Position numbers and translations under genes: made by a program
From: Actinoplanes sp. NBC_00393
Lineage (GTDB): Bacteria > Actinomycetota > Actinomycetes > Mycobacteriales > Micromonosporaceae
Length of the DNA stretch: 64,000 bases
Assembly: GCF_036053395.1 (NCBI RefSeq)
Contig: NZ_CP107942.1
Span: forward strand, 4,182,501 to 4,246,500
Direction of reading: 5' to 3'
Shown here: piece after piece, positions 51,776 to 61,284 of the stretch
Layout: each line of letters begins with the position of its first letter
How positions within the stretch are numbered: the first letter of the stretch is position 1
The notes under the pieces: model-generated
Database searches by the model: none
The model's input: the letters and a program-made list of their open reading frames with translations, nothing else
What the model was told of the DNA's origin: nothing

Positions 51776-52129
51776 ATGGATCTCCGCACCGCTCCTCCTG
51801 CCCACCGCCATGACCTGCACATCATTGGTCCCACGGCCGTCGACGGCCATGCGGTCACGCTGTATTCGACCGGTGTGCTCGACGGACTCAACACCGACCA
51901 GCTGGTGGCGGCCTTCCGCGCCACGCTCGACGACCCGGCAGCCGACCCGATCGACCTCGACATCAACGGCCTGACGTTCCTCGACTCCGGCGGGATCCGG
52001 GCGCTGCTGCGCTGCCGGACGGTCGCCCGGGCCGCCGGACGGCATCTGCGCCTGCGCGATCCCGCTCCCCCGGTGCGCCAGGTCCTCGCCATCACCGGCC
52101 TGATCGGCGTCTTCGACCTGGTCGAGTGA
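51776..52129 (+). CDS. STAS domain protein (anti-sigma factor antagonist)
   Basis: 117 residues, one STAS domain. The phospho-acceptor region reads LTFLDSGGIRALL, keeping the serine within DSGG, so switching by phosphorylation is possible. The ATG is at 51776, with GGGGA about seven bases upstream. It converges with a GAF-ANTAR gene three bases after its stop. No anti-sigma partner is adjacent; the partners in this window lie at 498-1232 and 15789-17764. Confidence 0.85.
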   Translation: MDLRTAPPAHRHDLHIIGPTAVDGHAVTLYSTGVLDGLNTDQLVAAFRATLDDPAADPIDLDINGLTFLDSGGIRALLRCRTVARAAGRHLRLRDPAPPVRQVLAITGLIGVFDLVE

Positions 52130-52132
52130 CCA

Positions 52133-52894
52133 TCACCGGCGCTTGCCGGGCCGTGGCAGCTCACCGGTCTCGGTGAGCACGCGGGCGATCTCGGCCAGTT
52201 TCGTGTTGGTCCGCTGGCTGGCCCGGACCAGGAGCTCGAAGGCCTGGTCGGCGCTGATCCGGTGCCGTTCCATCAGGATGCCCTTGGCCTGCCCGATGAG
52301 GTCACGCATCGAGACGGCCAGGGTCAGGGACTGATGCTGCTGAGCGCCGACGAGCGCGACAGCGGCGTGCGCGGCGAACAGCAGGCCGACGTACTCCGAC
52401 TCGTCGGTGAACGCCTCCGGCTCGTCGGAGTACAGGTTCAGCGCGCCCAGGTTGTCGCGGGTCACGAAGAGCTGGAAGGAGAGCATGCTGCGGACGCCGA
52501 GATGCGCGGCCCGCCGGGTGAACTCGGGCCAGCGTTGTTCGGCGGCCATGTCGGTCAGCCGGACGGTCTGCTGCACCCAGGTGGCGTCCAGGCAGGGCCC
52601 CTGCCCGGTGTCGTACTGCGCCTCGTCGACCTTGCGGACCAGCTCGTCACTCGCGGCGCGGGTCTCCACGGCACGGCGGGCCTGCACGACGGTGATCCCG
52701 GCGTACCGGGTGCCGGGCACGGTGTGCACGGCAGCGGACACGATCGCGGTGAGGGTGTCGTCGACATCGCGTTCGTCCTGAAGTGAGCGGGCCAGATCGC
52801 TCAAGGTCTCGGCGAGCTCGTTCGCGCGTACGCCCGCGGTGTAATTGATCGACGGCTGCCCCTTGCCGCCGCGGCTCCCTCGATCCTGTGCCAT
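52133..52894 (-). CDS. GAF-ANTAR transcription antiterminator
   Basis: 253 residues. A GAF domain (about 30-170, with VPGTRYAGITVVQ and DEAQYDTGQGPCLDA) precedes an ANTAR RNA-binding domain (about 185-245, IGQAKGILMERHRISADQAFELLVRASQ). ANTAR proteins bind paired stem-loops in nascent RNA and prevent termination; in actinobacteria the GAF domain senses small ligands. ATG 52894 is chosen; AAAGGG lies nine bases upstream. Confidence 0.93.
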   Translation of the reverse strand: MAQDRGSRGGKGQPSINYTAGVRANELAETLSDLARSLQDERDVDDTLTAIVSAAVHTVPGTRYAGITVVQARRAVETRAASDELVRKVDEAQYDTGQGPCLDATWVQQTVRLTDMAAEQRWPEFTRRAAHLGVRSMLSFQLFVTRDNLGALNLYSDEPEAFTDESEYVGLLFAAHAAVALVGAQQHQSLTLAVSMRDLIGQAKGILMERHRISADQAFELLVRASQRTNTKLAEIARVLTETGELPRPGKRR

Positions 52895-53037
52895 CGTCGC
52901 GGCCCTTTCGGCAATGAGGCGGCTCTGGACGGTCCCAGTTTGCCGTCCAGAGCCTTGACCGGGAACCATCTCGCGAGTACAGCACCAGCCCGCGCACGCA
53001 TACCCGCGGATCCGGGCAGCCAATCCTGAGGTGACGG

Positions 53038-53634
53038 ATGACCAACAAGATCGACTTCAAGAAGACGCTCGACGGCTATCAGGCGCGGCAGGGCCGGTTC
53101 CGGTTCTTGGACGTGCCGGAGCTGCGGTACCTCATGATCGACGGACATGGGGATCCGAACAGTTCGCCGGCCTTCGCCGAGGCGATCCAGACGCTGTACC
53201 CGGTGGCCTACAAGCTGAAGTTCGCCAGCAAGCAGGACCTGGGGCGTGATTACGTCGTCCCGCCGCTGGAGGGCCTGTGGTGGGCCGACGACATGGAGTC
53301 GTTCACCGCGGCGCGGGACAAGTCGCGGTGGGACTGGACGCTGATGCTCATGACGCCGGACTGGATCAGCCAGGACATGTTCGCCACCGCGGTCGAGCGG
53401 GCCGGCAAGCAGGGCGTCCGCCTGGAGAGCCTGTCCGAAGGGCGGTGCGTGCAGACGTTGCACATCGGCTCGTTCGACGACGAGACGAAGGTGCTGGCCG
53501 AGCTGCACGACGAGTTCATCCCCGGCCAGGGGCTGCGGATGACCGGAAAGCATCACGAGATCTACCTCAGCGACTTCCGTAAGGTGGCGCCGGAGAAGCA
53601 GCGCACCATCCTGCGGCAGCCGGTCACCGGGTAG
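53038..53634 (+). CDS. GyrI-like small-molecule-binding protein
   Basis: 198 residues of the SHS2/GyrI-like class found also in MarR/AraC effectors: FLDVPELRYLMIDGHGDP near the start and VQTLHIGSFDDETKVLAELH, then GKHHEIYLSDFRKV near the end. Binding of hydrophobic cations is typical of the fold; no DNA-binding domain is attached. ATG 53038 follows TGAGGTGACGG. The stop overlaps the amidase gene end by 11 bases, convergent. Confidence 0.88.
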   Translation: MTNKIDFKKTLDGYQARQGRFRFLDVPELRYLMIDGHGDPNSSPAFAEAIQTLYPVAYKLKFASKQDLGRDYVVPPLEGLWWADDMESFTAARDKSRWDWTLMLMTPDWISQDMFATAVERAGKQGVRLESLSEGRCVQTLHIGSFDDETKVLAELHDEFIPGQGLRMTGKHHEIYLSDFRKVAPEKQRTILRQPVTG

Positions 53635-55024
53635 CGGTCCGGGCCTCCCAGGCGGCGGCGAGATCCAGCAGGGCGAAGTCGTCGTGGTTGCGGCCGATGA
53701 TCTGCAACCCGATCGGGAGGCCGGCGGCGCTGAAGCCGGCCGGGACGGCCAGGACCGGGGCGTTGATCAGAGTGCCGATCGCGGTGACCTCCATCCACCG
53801 GTGGTAGGTGGTCATCTCGGTGTCGCCGATCCGCTGCGGCCAGTGCAGGGCGGCGTCGAAGGGCAGCACCTGGGCGGTGGGCAGTACGGCGTACTCGTAC
53901 GTCTCGAAGAGCCGGCGGAAGGCCTCGTAAAGGCCGCTGCGCGCCTCGGAGGCCTGGTGCACCTCGATCGCGGACAGCCCGGTGAGGCCCTCGTACTCGA
54001 AGAGCGCCTCGGGTTTGAGCCGGGCACGCAGCGCCGGGACGTCGTGGACGGCCTTGACGGACATGCCGGCCAGCCAGTGCCGCAGCGTCAGCCACGTCGG
54101 CCAGAGGCTCTCGTTGCCGGTGAACGTGCCCGCGGCGGGCAGATCATCGAGGGTGTCGACGGTCATGCCGAGAGCGGTGAAGTGGCTGAGCGCGGCCTGG
54201 GTGATCGCGAGGACCTCTGGTTCCATCGGCAGGTAACCGCCGAGGTCGCCGAACCAGGCGATCCTCCTGCCATGCAGGGATGGTGTGCGCGGGCTGTCGC
54301 CGTGCAGGGAGAGCGGGGCGCGGGCGTCGTAGCCGGCCATCGTGCGCAGCAGCAACCCGAGGTCGGTGGCGGTACGCGCGATCGGCCCCTCGACACCGGC
54401 CTGGGCGACGAACTTCTCCCCGCCGAAGGACGGGACCCGGCCCACCGACGGGCGCAGGCCGTAGACGTTGTTCCAGCCGGGCGGGTTGCGCAGCGAACCC
54501 ATGAAGTCGCTGCCGTCGGCGACCGGGACCATCCGCAGGGCCACCGCGACGGCCGCGCCGCCACTGCTGCCACCTGCGGACTTCGTGTGGTCGTAGGCGT
54601 TGTAGGTCGTACCGAAGACGTTGTTGTAGGTGTGCGAGCCGAGCCCCAGCTCCGGGACGTTGGTCTTGCCGATGAAGATCGCGCCGGCGGCCCGGATGCG
54701 CTCGACGAACAGCGAGTCCGCGGTGGCCGGCCCGGCGGCCCCCGGCGGTATCAGGCCGTAGCTGGTCTCGAGCCCGGCGACGTCGGCGAGGTCCTTCACG
54801 GCGTGCGGGAAGCCGTGCATCCAGCCCTGATGGATGCCCCGGCTCAGCAGCCGGTCCTTCTCGGCGGCCTCGGCCAGCAGCTCGGCGCGCGGGCGCAGAT
54901 TGACGATCGCGTTGACCTTCGGGTTGAGCTCGTCGATCCGGCCGAGGTACGCGGTCATCACGTCGACGCAGCTCACCGCGCGGCTGCGGATCGCTGCCGA
55001 GAGCTCGGCGGCACTCCAGAACAT
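53624..55024 (-). CDS. Amidase signature family hydrolase
   Basis: 466 residues. The Ser-cisSer-Lys triad is present: Lys in HAVKDLADVAG, and the two serines in AGGSSGGAAVAV and DFMGSLRNPP. These enzymes hydrolyse amides, or act as amidotransferase subunits; without GatC/GatB nearby a catabolic amidase is likely. ATG 55024 (MFWSAAELSAAI) has AAGGGG four bases upstream. It is convergent with the GyrI-like gene and divergent from a secreted protein gene. Confidence 0.92.
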   Translation of the reverse strand: MFWSAAELSAAIRSRAVSCVDVMTAYLGRIDELNPKVNAIVNLRPRAELLAEAAEKDRLLSRGIHQGWMHGFPHAVKDLADVAGLETSYGLIPPGAAGPATADSLFVERIRAAGAIFIGKTNVPELGLGSHTYNNVFGTTYNAYDHTKSAGGSSGGAAVAVALRMVPVADGSDFMGSLRNPPGWNNVYGLRPSVGRVPSFGGEKFVAQAGVEGPIARTATDLGLLLRTMAGYDARAPLSLHGDSPRTPSLHGRRIAWFGDLGGYLPMEPEVLAITQAALSHFTALGMTVDTLDDLPAAGTFTGNESLWPTWLTLRHWLAGMSVKAVHDVPALRARLKPEALFEYEGLTGLSAIEVHQASEARSGLYEAFRRLFETYEYAVLPTAQVLPFDAALHWPQRIGDTEMTTYHRWMEVTAIGTLINAPVLAVPAGFSAAGLPIGLQIIGRNHDDFALLDLAAAWEARTATR

Positions 55025-55098
55025 CGATCCCCTTGACTGGGCGGCGTGCGATCCGGAAACTCTGAACAACATTTACTATTCGCGAGGGGGCAGATTTC

Positions 55099-55701
55099 AT
55101 GCGGAGGATGCCGGTTGCGGTGGCACTCTCGGTTGTCGTGCTGGCGGTGCCGGCCCTGGTGGCGCCCGCGGCGGCTGCCGGTCCCGGGAAGTCCCGGGAG
55201 TGCGCGACCCCGTCGATCGACCGCCTTCAGCAGTGGCTGGCCAGCGGCGAAGGCACCACCATACCGGCCACCGGCAGTCTGCTCGTCCCGGCGCGGAAGG
55301 GGTACACCGCCAAGGTCACCTTCCTGAACGACGAGTGGCACGTGGTGGTGGTCTGGCTGGGCAACCAGTTCGAGGCCCAGGCCGACCTGTCCCGCTCAGC
55401 GGGCTTCCGGCTCACCTACAGCGCTACCGAGGATCTTTACGTGCAGCTCCGGCCGGCGTCGCACTGGAGCGGTGGCGCGCAGTGGGCCACCCGGATCCCG
55501 TCCACCCACGGGCGGACGGTCACCCGGTTCTTCAGCTTCCGGCCGCAGGCCTGGACCCACGTGCCGGAGCTCGGCGAGCCGGCGCACTCATTCGCCGCCG
55601 CGCTCAGCGAGGCGCGCGGCCTGGTCTTCGTCGGCAAGACCGCGAACGAACTGGAGTTCCGGGGGCTGCGCGTCCACCGCTACACCCCGCCCTGCCTCTG
55701 A
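55099..55701 (+). CDS. Secreted protein of unknown function
   Basis: 200 residues with a signal peptide (MRRMPVAVALSVVVLAVPALVAPAAAAG) and no membrane anchor, so probably released. The mature part begins with a helix containing a cysteine (ECATPSIDRLQQWLASG), continues beta-rich with VTFLNDEWHVVVVWLGNQ, and ends in a cysteine (YTPPCL), allowing one disulfide. No family recognised. ATG 55099 has GAGGGGG about eight bases upstream. The region 55702-55808 after it shows nothing except a short open end reading FGERGRWYECEHTF, which I cannot assign. Confidence 0.7.
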   Translation: MRRMPVAVALSVVVLAVPALVAPAAAAGPGKSRECATPSIDRLQQWLASGEGTTIPATGSLLVPARKGYTAKVTFLNDEWHVVVVWLGNQFEAQADLSRSAGFRLTYSATEDLYVQLRPASHWSGGAQWATRIPSTHGRTVTRFFSFRPQAWTHVPELGEPAHSFAAALSEARGLVFVGKTANELEFRGLRVHRYTPPCL

Positions 55702-55808
55702 CCGCCGGGCCGGTACCGGCTCACTGCCGCCGGGCGGTCGCGCAGCAGCAGCGACTCCAGCGACTCGTGCTTCGGCGAGCGCGGCCGCTGGTACGAATGC
55801 GAGCACAC

Positions 55809-55829
55809 TTTTGACGCTCCGTTGACGCG
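55809..55829 (+). promoter_or_regulatory. Response-regulator-like tandem site, copy 1 (next to kdpD end)
   Basis: Contains the heptamer TTGACGC twice, at 55811 and 55822, an 11-base period typical for OmpR/PhoB-family regulators such as KdpE. A copy with 19 of 21 identical bases lies at 63197-63217 in front of the kdp operon. Here it lies between the convergent secreted-protein gene and kdpD, 16 bases after the kdpD stop, with no gene start nearby. Confidence 0.5.
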
Positions 55830-55844
55830 GCGACCGTGACGCGG

Positions 55845-58304
55845 TCAGGGGGTGACCGCCGGCAGGGCGAGGATCATGGTGAGACCGCCGCCCGGCGTGT
55901 CGTCGGGGGTGAGCGTGCCACCCATCGCCTCGGTCAGGCCGCGGGACAGGGCCAGGCCGAGGCCGGTGCCGGTGTGGTTGTCGCGGTCGCCGAGCCGCTG
56001 GAACGGCAGGAACACGTCGTCCCGCTTCGCAGCCGGGATGCCGGGGCCGCGGTCGATGATCCGCAGTTCGACGGTGTCGCCGTGCGCGCTGCCGGTGATC
56101 ATCGGCGGCTGGTCCGGCGGGCTGTGCCGCAGCGCATTGGTGACCAGATTGACCAGCACCCGCTCCAGCAGGCCGGGGTCGGCCCGCAACATCGGCAGGT
56201 CATCGGGCACGCGCACCAGGACGCGGCGGCCTTCCGGGCCGAGATCTTCCAGCGCCATCGGTACGACCTCCTCGGCGCCCAGGTCGACCGCGGCGACGCC
56301 GAGCGCACCGGCCTGCAGCCGGCTCATGTCGAGCAGGTTGGCGACGAGCCGGTGCAGCCGGTCGAGCGACTCGTCGGCGGTGGCCAGCAGCTCGTCCCGG
56401 TCCTCGTCGTCGAAGTGCACGTCGCGGTTGCGCAGTCCGGCCACCGCGGCCTTGGCGGACGCGAGGGGCGTACGCAGATCGTGGCTGACCGCCGCGAGCA
56501 GTGCCGTGCGTAACCTGTTGGTCGCGGCCGCATCGGCCAGTTTTCCCTGCTTGAACGCGATCGCGGCCTGCGCGGCGAACGCCTCGACGATGCGCCGGTC
56601 GGAGGCCTGCAACAGCCGGCCTTTGATCAGCATCAGCACGTGGTCATCGGCTCTGACCTCGATGTCCGCCTCGGCAGCCCGCCCGCAGGCCGGCTGCCCC
56701 ACGCCCGCCACGACCAGCCCGTCCGCCAGCAGGGTGACCGAGTCGAGGGAGAACGTCTCGCGGAGCCGGCCGAGCAGCGCGGTCAGCGGGCGCTCGCCGC
56801 GCAGCACGCTACCGGCCACCGTGGACAGCGTCTCGGCGTCGGCGGCGGCCTGTGCGGCCTGGCGGGTCCTGCGGGCCGCGGTGTCCACGACCCAACTGAC
56901 GGCGAGCGCCACCACGATGAAGATCGCCAGGGCGAGCAGGTTCTGCCCCTCGGCGATCGTGAAGCGGCCGACCGGCGGGGTGAAGAACCAGTTGAGCAGC
57001 AACGATCCGCCGACCGCCGCGGCCAGGGCCGGCCACAGCCCGCCGATCAGCGCCACCCCGACGACCGCGGCCAGGAACAGCAGGATGTCGTTGACCAGCG
57101 ACAACGCGGGACCGGTGGTGAGCAGCACGGTGAGCAGCGGCAGGCCGGCCAGGACCGTGCCGAACCCGGCGAGGCGCCGGCTGCGGGACAGCGCCGCCGG
57201 GATCGGCCCCCGGCGGCGGCCGCGGCCGGCCCGTTCGTGGGTGACCAGGTGTACGTCGATCGAGCCGGACCGGGCGATCGTGGTGACGCCCACCCCGGCG
57301 GCGAACAGCTGCGCGGCCCGGCCCCGGCTGGACGCGCCGAGCACGATCTGGGTGGCGTTGACGCCGCGGGCGAAGTCGAGCAGCGCCTGCGGGACGTCGG
57401 TGCCGACCACCTGGTGGTAGGAGCCGCCGAGGCTCTCCACCAGCACCCGCTGCCGGGCCAGCTGGGCCGGGTCGGCGCCGGCCAGGCCGTCGTTACGAGT
57501 GACGTGTACGGCGAGCAGGTCCGCCCCTCTGGTCCGGGCGGCGATCCGGGCGGCCCGCCGGATCAGGGTCTCCCCCTCGCGGCCGCCGGTGAGCGCCACG
57601 ACCACCCGCTCCCGGGTCTCCCAGGTGTCGTCGATGTCGTGGTCGGCGCGGTACCGGTCGAGTTGCTCCTCGACCTGGTCGGCCAGCCAGAGCAGCGCCA
57701 GCTCGCGCAGCGCGGTGAGGTTGCCGGTGCGGAACCAGTTGCCGAGCGCCGCATCGATCTTCTCCGGCCGGTAGATGTTGCCGTGCGCCATCCGGCGGCG
57801 CAGCGCCTCCGGCGTCATGTCGACCAGCTCGACCTGCTCGGCGGCGCGGACCACGGCGTCGGGCACGGTCTCGCGCTGCTCGACGCCGGTGATCCGGGCG
57901 ACCACGTCGTTGAGCGACGCCAGGTGCTGGATGTTCACCGTGGTCAGCACGGTGATCCCGGCGTCGAGCAGCGCGTGCACGTCCTGCCAGCGCTTGGCGT
58001 TGCGGCTGCCGGGCACGTTGGTGTGCGCCAGCTCGTCGACGACCGCGACGTCCGGGCGCCGGGCCAGCACCGCGTCCAGGTCCATCTCGGTGAAGTCGGC
58101 GCCGCGGTGGGCCATCGCCCGCCGCGGCACCACTTCGAGGTCGCCGATCATCGCGGCGGTGTGCGGGCGGTCGTGCGTCTCCACCAGGGCGATCACCACG
58201 TCGGTGCCGCGGTCGGCACGCCGGTGCGCCTCCTCGAGCATGGCGTAGGTCTTGCCGACGCCGGGTGCGGCGCCCAGGTAGATCCGCAGTTCTCCGCGCG
58301 GCAT
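55845..58304 (-). CDS. kdpD: Osmosensitive potassium channel histidine kinase KdpD
   Basis: 819 residues in the canonical order. The KdpD N-terminal domain has GAAPGVGKTYAML (Walker A) and VAVVDELAHTN (Walker B); a UspA-like domain follows. Four membrane helices near 395-500, including LLNWFFTPP, precede a GAF-like region and the kinase core with SHDLRTPLAS (phospho-acceptor His), NLVTNALRHSPP (N-box) and IDRGPGIP plus GTGLGLALS (G-boxes). It senses potassium and ionic stress and phosphorylates KdpE. It is the last gene of the operon, 60 bases after kdpC. No kdpE follows. ATG 58304 is preferred over GTG 58313, since GGAAGGTG precedes it at a normal distance. Confidence 0.95.
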   Translation of the reverse strand: MPRGELRIYLGAAPGVGKTYAMLEEAHRRADRGTDVVIALVETHDRPHTAAMIGDLEVVPRRAMAHRGADFTEMDLDAVLARRPDVAVVDELAHTNVPGSRNAKRWQDVHALLDAGITVLTTVNIQHLASLNDVVARITGVEQRETVPDAVVRAAEQVELVDMTPEALRRRMAHGNIYRPEKIDAALGNWFRTGNLTALRELALLWLADQVEEQLDRYRADHDIDDTWETRERVVVALTGGREGETLIRRAARIAARTRGADLLAVHVTRNDGLAGADPAQLARQRVLVESLGGSYHQVVGTDVPQALLDFARGVNATQIVLGASSRGRAAQLFAAGVGVTTIARSGSIDVHLVTHERAGRGRRRGPIPAALSRSRRLAGFGTVLAGLPLLTVLLTTGPALSLVNDILLFLAAVVGVALIGGLWPALAAAVGGSLLLNWFFTPPVGRFTIAEGQNLLALAIFIVVALAVSWVVDTAARRTRQAAQAAADAETLSTVAGSVLRGERPLTALLGRLRETFSLDSVTLLADGLVVAGVGQPACGRAAEADIEVRADDHVLMLIKGRLLQASDRRIVEAFAAQAAIAFKQGKLADAAATNRLRTALLAAVSHDLRTPLASAKAAVAGLRNRDVHFDDEDRDELLATADESLDRLHRLVANLLDMSRLQAGALGVAAVDLGAEEVVPMALEDLGPEGRRVLVRVPDDLPMLRADPGLLERVLVNLVTNALRHSPPDQPPMITGSAHGDTVELRIIDRGPGIPAAKRDDVFLPFQRLGDRDNHTGTGLGLALSRGLTEAMGGTLTPDDTPGGGLTMILALPAVTP

Positions 58305-58363
58305 GAGGGGCACCTTCCGCTTTTGGGTGGCGGGCGGGGCGGTTGGAAGGGTCTCCGATTCGG

Positions 58364-59191
58364 TTAGCGGCCGTCGAGAGCCAGGTTCAGCTCCAGGACG
58401 TTGACGCCGGGCTCGCCGAGGAACCCGAGGGCCCGGCCGTCGGTGTGCTCCGCGATCAGGTCGCGGACCCGGTCGAGGTCGAGACCACGTTCGCGGGCGA
58501 CCCGAAACGCCTGCAGTTCGGCGTAAGCCGGGCTGATGTGCGGGTCGAGGCCGCTGCCGCTGGCGGTGACCGCGTCGGCCGGGACCGCGGGCTGGTCCGG
58601 CGCGTCGCCGCGGATCGGGGTGATCACCCCGCCGAGAGCGACGTAGTCCTCGTCGTTGACGGCCGGCTCGACGGGAACGCCCTGGTAGGCCGCGAGGAAC
58701 GGGGTGCCGGTCTGATTGACCGACACCACCCGGGTGATCGGGCCGGTGAAGCCGTCGCGGTAGAAGACCGCAAGGACCGCACCGACCCCGTCGGAGGTGC
58801 AGTAGGGGCGGCTGCCGTCGACGCCCTCCAACTCGCCGGCCGCGAGACTGCGGGCGCAGACCTGGGTGAGCAGGCTCTGCGAGGCCGTCTCCGGATCGTC
58901 GGAGAGGATGTCGACCACACTTTCCGGGCCGAGGTTGCTGGCGCCGGTAGCGGTGGGGGCGTAACCGGTCGCCGAGGGCCGGCTATGAAAATAGCGGGGA
59001 TCGTCGTCGAAGGACTGGCCGATCAGGCTGCTGCCGACGGGTGTCATCGAGCCGGCGGCCGTGCCGGAGAGGCCGGGGAGCCGGCCGATCCCGACCATGA
59101 GCAGGGGGTAGGCGAGGCCGAGGACCGCGGTGAGGACGAGCAGCGCGCGCAGCGCCGCGATGTGCTGGGCAAGCCAGGAAGGTACGCGCAT
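58364..59191 (-). CDS. kdpC: Potassium-transporting ATPase subunit C
   Basis: 275 residues, a single-pass membrane protein (helix about 15-35) that helps KdpB bind ATP. The family marks are VGSSLIGQSF, YFHSRPSA, GASNLGPES and DPHISPAYAELQAFRVAR. Relative to Escherichia coli KdpC (about 190 residues) there is an insertion in the middle (about 90-185), usual for actinobacterial versions. ATG 59191, six bases after kdpB. Confidence 0.93.
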   Translation of the reverse strand: MRVPSWLAQHIAALRALLVLTAVLGLAYPLLMVGIGRLPGLSGTAAGSMTPVGSSLIGQSFDDDPRYFHSRPSATGYAPTATGASNLGPESVVDILSDDPETASQSLLTQVCARSLAAGELEGVDGSRPYCTSDGVGAVLAVFYRDGFTGPITRVVSVNQTGTPFLAAYQGVPVEPAVNDEDYVALGGVITPIRGDAPDQPAVPADAVTASGSGLDPHISPAYAELQAFRVARERGLDLDRVRDLIAEHTDGRALGFLGEPGVNVLELNLALDGR

Positions 59192-59196
59192 CTCGA

Positions 59197-61284
59197 TCAG
59201 ATCCCGGGGATGAGCTGGATGAACAGGTCGATGAGCTTGATGCCGAGGAACGGCGCGACGACGCCGCCGAGGCCGTAGACGAGCAGGTTGCGGCGCAGCA
59301 GCGCGCTCGCCGACGAGGGCCGGTACCGCACGCCGCGCAGGGCCAGCGGGATCAGCACGATGATCACCAGGGCGTTGAAGATGACCGCGGACAGGATCGC
59401 CGAGCCCGGCGAGTGCAGCCGCATGATGTTGAGCGTGTCCAGGCCCGGGTAGACCGCCGCGAACATGGCCGGGATGATCGCGAAGTACTTGGCGATGTCG
59501 TTCGCGATCGAGAACGTCGTCAACGCTCCACGGGTGATCAGAAGCTGCTTGCCGATCTCGACGATCTCGATCAGCTTGGTCGGGTCGGAGTCGAGGTCGA
59601 CCATGTTGCCGGCCTCTTTCGCGGCCGAGGTGCCGGTGTTCATCGCCACGCCGACGTCGGCCTGGGCTAGGGCGGGCGCGTCGTTCGTACCGTCGCCGGT
59701 CATCGCGACCAGGCGCCCACCCAGCTGTTCCCTCCTGATCAGGGCGAGTTTGTCCTCCGGGGTGGCCTCGGCGAGGAAGTCGTCGACGCCGGCCTCGGCG
59801 GCGATCGCCGCAGCCGTGCGCGGGTTGTCGCCCGTGATCATCACCGTGCGGATGCCCATTCGCCGCATCTCGTCGAAGCGCGCCCGCATCCCGGACTTGA
59901 CCACGTCCTTGAGGTGGATGACGCCCAGCACCCGATCGTTCTCGGCCACCACCAGCGGCGTGCCACCGGAGGCGCTGATCCCGTCGACGATCTCGTCGAC
60001 CTCGGCGTCCGCGGTCCCGGCCCAGCGCATCACCGCGGCCGCCGCGCCCTTGCGGATCCGGCGTTCACCCAGATCCACCCCACTCATCCGGGTCTGCGCG
60101 GTGAACGGCACCCACACCGCGTCCGCCATCAGGCCCGGCTCGCGCTCCCGCAGCCCGTACTCGTTCTTGGCGAGCACCACGACCGACCGCCCCTCGGGCG
60201 TCTCATCCGCCAGGCTGCTCAGTTGCGCAGCGTCGGCGAGATCTTTCGGATCAACCCCGCTGAGGGGTACGAACGAAGCAGCCTGCCGGTTACCGAGAGT
60301 GATCGTGCCCGTCTTGTCGAGCAGCAGGGTGTTCACGTCACCGGCCGCCTCGACGGCGCGCCCGCTCATCGCCAGCACGTTGCGTTGCACGAGACGGTCC
60401 ATCCCGGCGATGCCGATCGCCGAGAGCAGCGCCCCGATCGTGGTCGGGATGAGGCAGACCAGCAGCGACACCAGCACGATCCCGGTGACCCCGTCGCCGT
60501 CGATCGCCGCGGTGTCCGGCGCCGCCGCCTGGTAGGCCTTCGAGAAGATCGCCAGCGGCTGCAGGGTGACCACCGCGAGCAGGAAGATGATCGTGAGCGC
60601 GGAGAGCAGGATGTTCAGCGCGATCTCGTTCGGCGTCTTCTGCCGGTCGGCGCCCTCGACCAGCGCGATCATCCGGTCGACGAAGCTCTCCCCCGGTTTC
60701 TGCGTGATCCGCACGACGATCCGGTCGGACAGCACCTTGGTGCCACCGGTGACCGCGGACCGGTCGCCGCCGGACTCGCGGATCACCGGCGCCGACTCGC
60801 CGGTGATCGCCGACTCGTCGACGCTGGCGATGCCCTCGATCACGTCCCCGTCGCCGGGGATGATCTGCCCGGCCTCGACGACCACCACGTCACCCTGCTG
60901 CAGCTCCGGCGCCGGGACGGTCCGGCCGTCCCTGAGGTGGGCGACGGTGTCCTGCTTGGCCGAGCGCAACGCGGCCGCCTGCGCCTTGCCGCGGCCCTCG
61001 GCGACCGCCTCGGCCAGGTTGGCGAAGACCACGGTCAGCCACAACCAGGCCGTGATCAGCCAGGCGAACAGGCTGGGCTCGGCGATCGACAGGACGGTGG
61101 TGAAGACCGCGCCGACCTCCACGATGAACATCACCGGGTTGCGCCACATGACGCGCGGGTCCAGCTTGCGCAGCGCGTCCGGCAGGGAACGCCACAGTTG
61201 CTTCGGGTCGAGCAGGCCGGCCTTGACCGGGGCGGGCGCGGGTTCCGGTTCGAGTTCGACGAGGTCGTCCAGGACGACGGTCAT
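59197..61284 (-). CDS. kdpB: Potassium-transporting P-type ATPase subunit B
   Basis: 695 residues, the catalytic subunit. The phosphorylation motif is [11 protein letters not shown], and TGESAPV (actuator), the KGAAAAV nucleotide region, [18 protein letters not shown] (hinge) and seven membrane helices are present. ATG 61284 overlaps the kdpA stop as ATGA. GGAGGGAC lies seven bases upstream. All key residues look intact. Confidence 0.97.
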   Translation of the reverse strand: MTVVLDDLVELEPEPAPAPVKAGLLDPKQLWRSLPDALRKLDPRVMWRNPVMFIVEVGAVFTTVLSIAEPSLFAWLITAWLWLTVVFANLAEAVAEGRGKAQAAALRSAKQDTVAHLRDGRTVPAPELQQGDVVVVEAGQIIPGDGDVIEGIASVDESAITGESAPVIRESGGDRSAVTGGTKVLSDRIVVRITQKPGESFVDRMIALVEGADRQKTPNEIALNILLSALTIIFLLAVVTLQPLAIFSKAYQAAAPDTAAIDGDGVTGIVLVSLLVCLIPTTIGALLSAIGIAGMDRLVQRNVLAMSGRAVEAAGDVNTLLLDKTGTITLGNRQAASFVPLSGVDPKDLADAAQLSSLADETPEGRSVVVLAKNEYGLREREPGLMADAVWVPFTAQTRMSGVDLGERRIRKGAAAAVMRWAGTADAEVDEIVDGISASGGTPLVVAENDRVLGVIHLKDVVKSGMRARFDEMRRMGIRTVMITGDNPRTAAAIAAEAGVDDFLAEATPEDKLALIRREQLGGRLVAMTGDGTNDAPALAQADVGVAMNTGTSAAKEAGNMVDLDSDPTKLIEIVEIGKQLLITRGALTTFSIANDIAKYFAIIPAMFAAVYPGLDTLNIMRLHSPGSAILSAVIFNALVIIVLIPLALRGVRYRPSSASALLRRNLLVYGLGGVVAPFLGIKLIDLFIQLIPGI

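Noticed and set aside
55740..55814. Plus-strand tail reading FGERGRWYECEHTF before a stop
   Set aside because: Looks protein-like but has no start or family. Too short to call.
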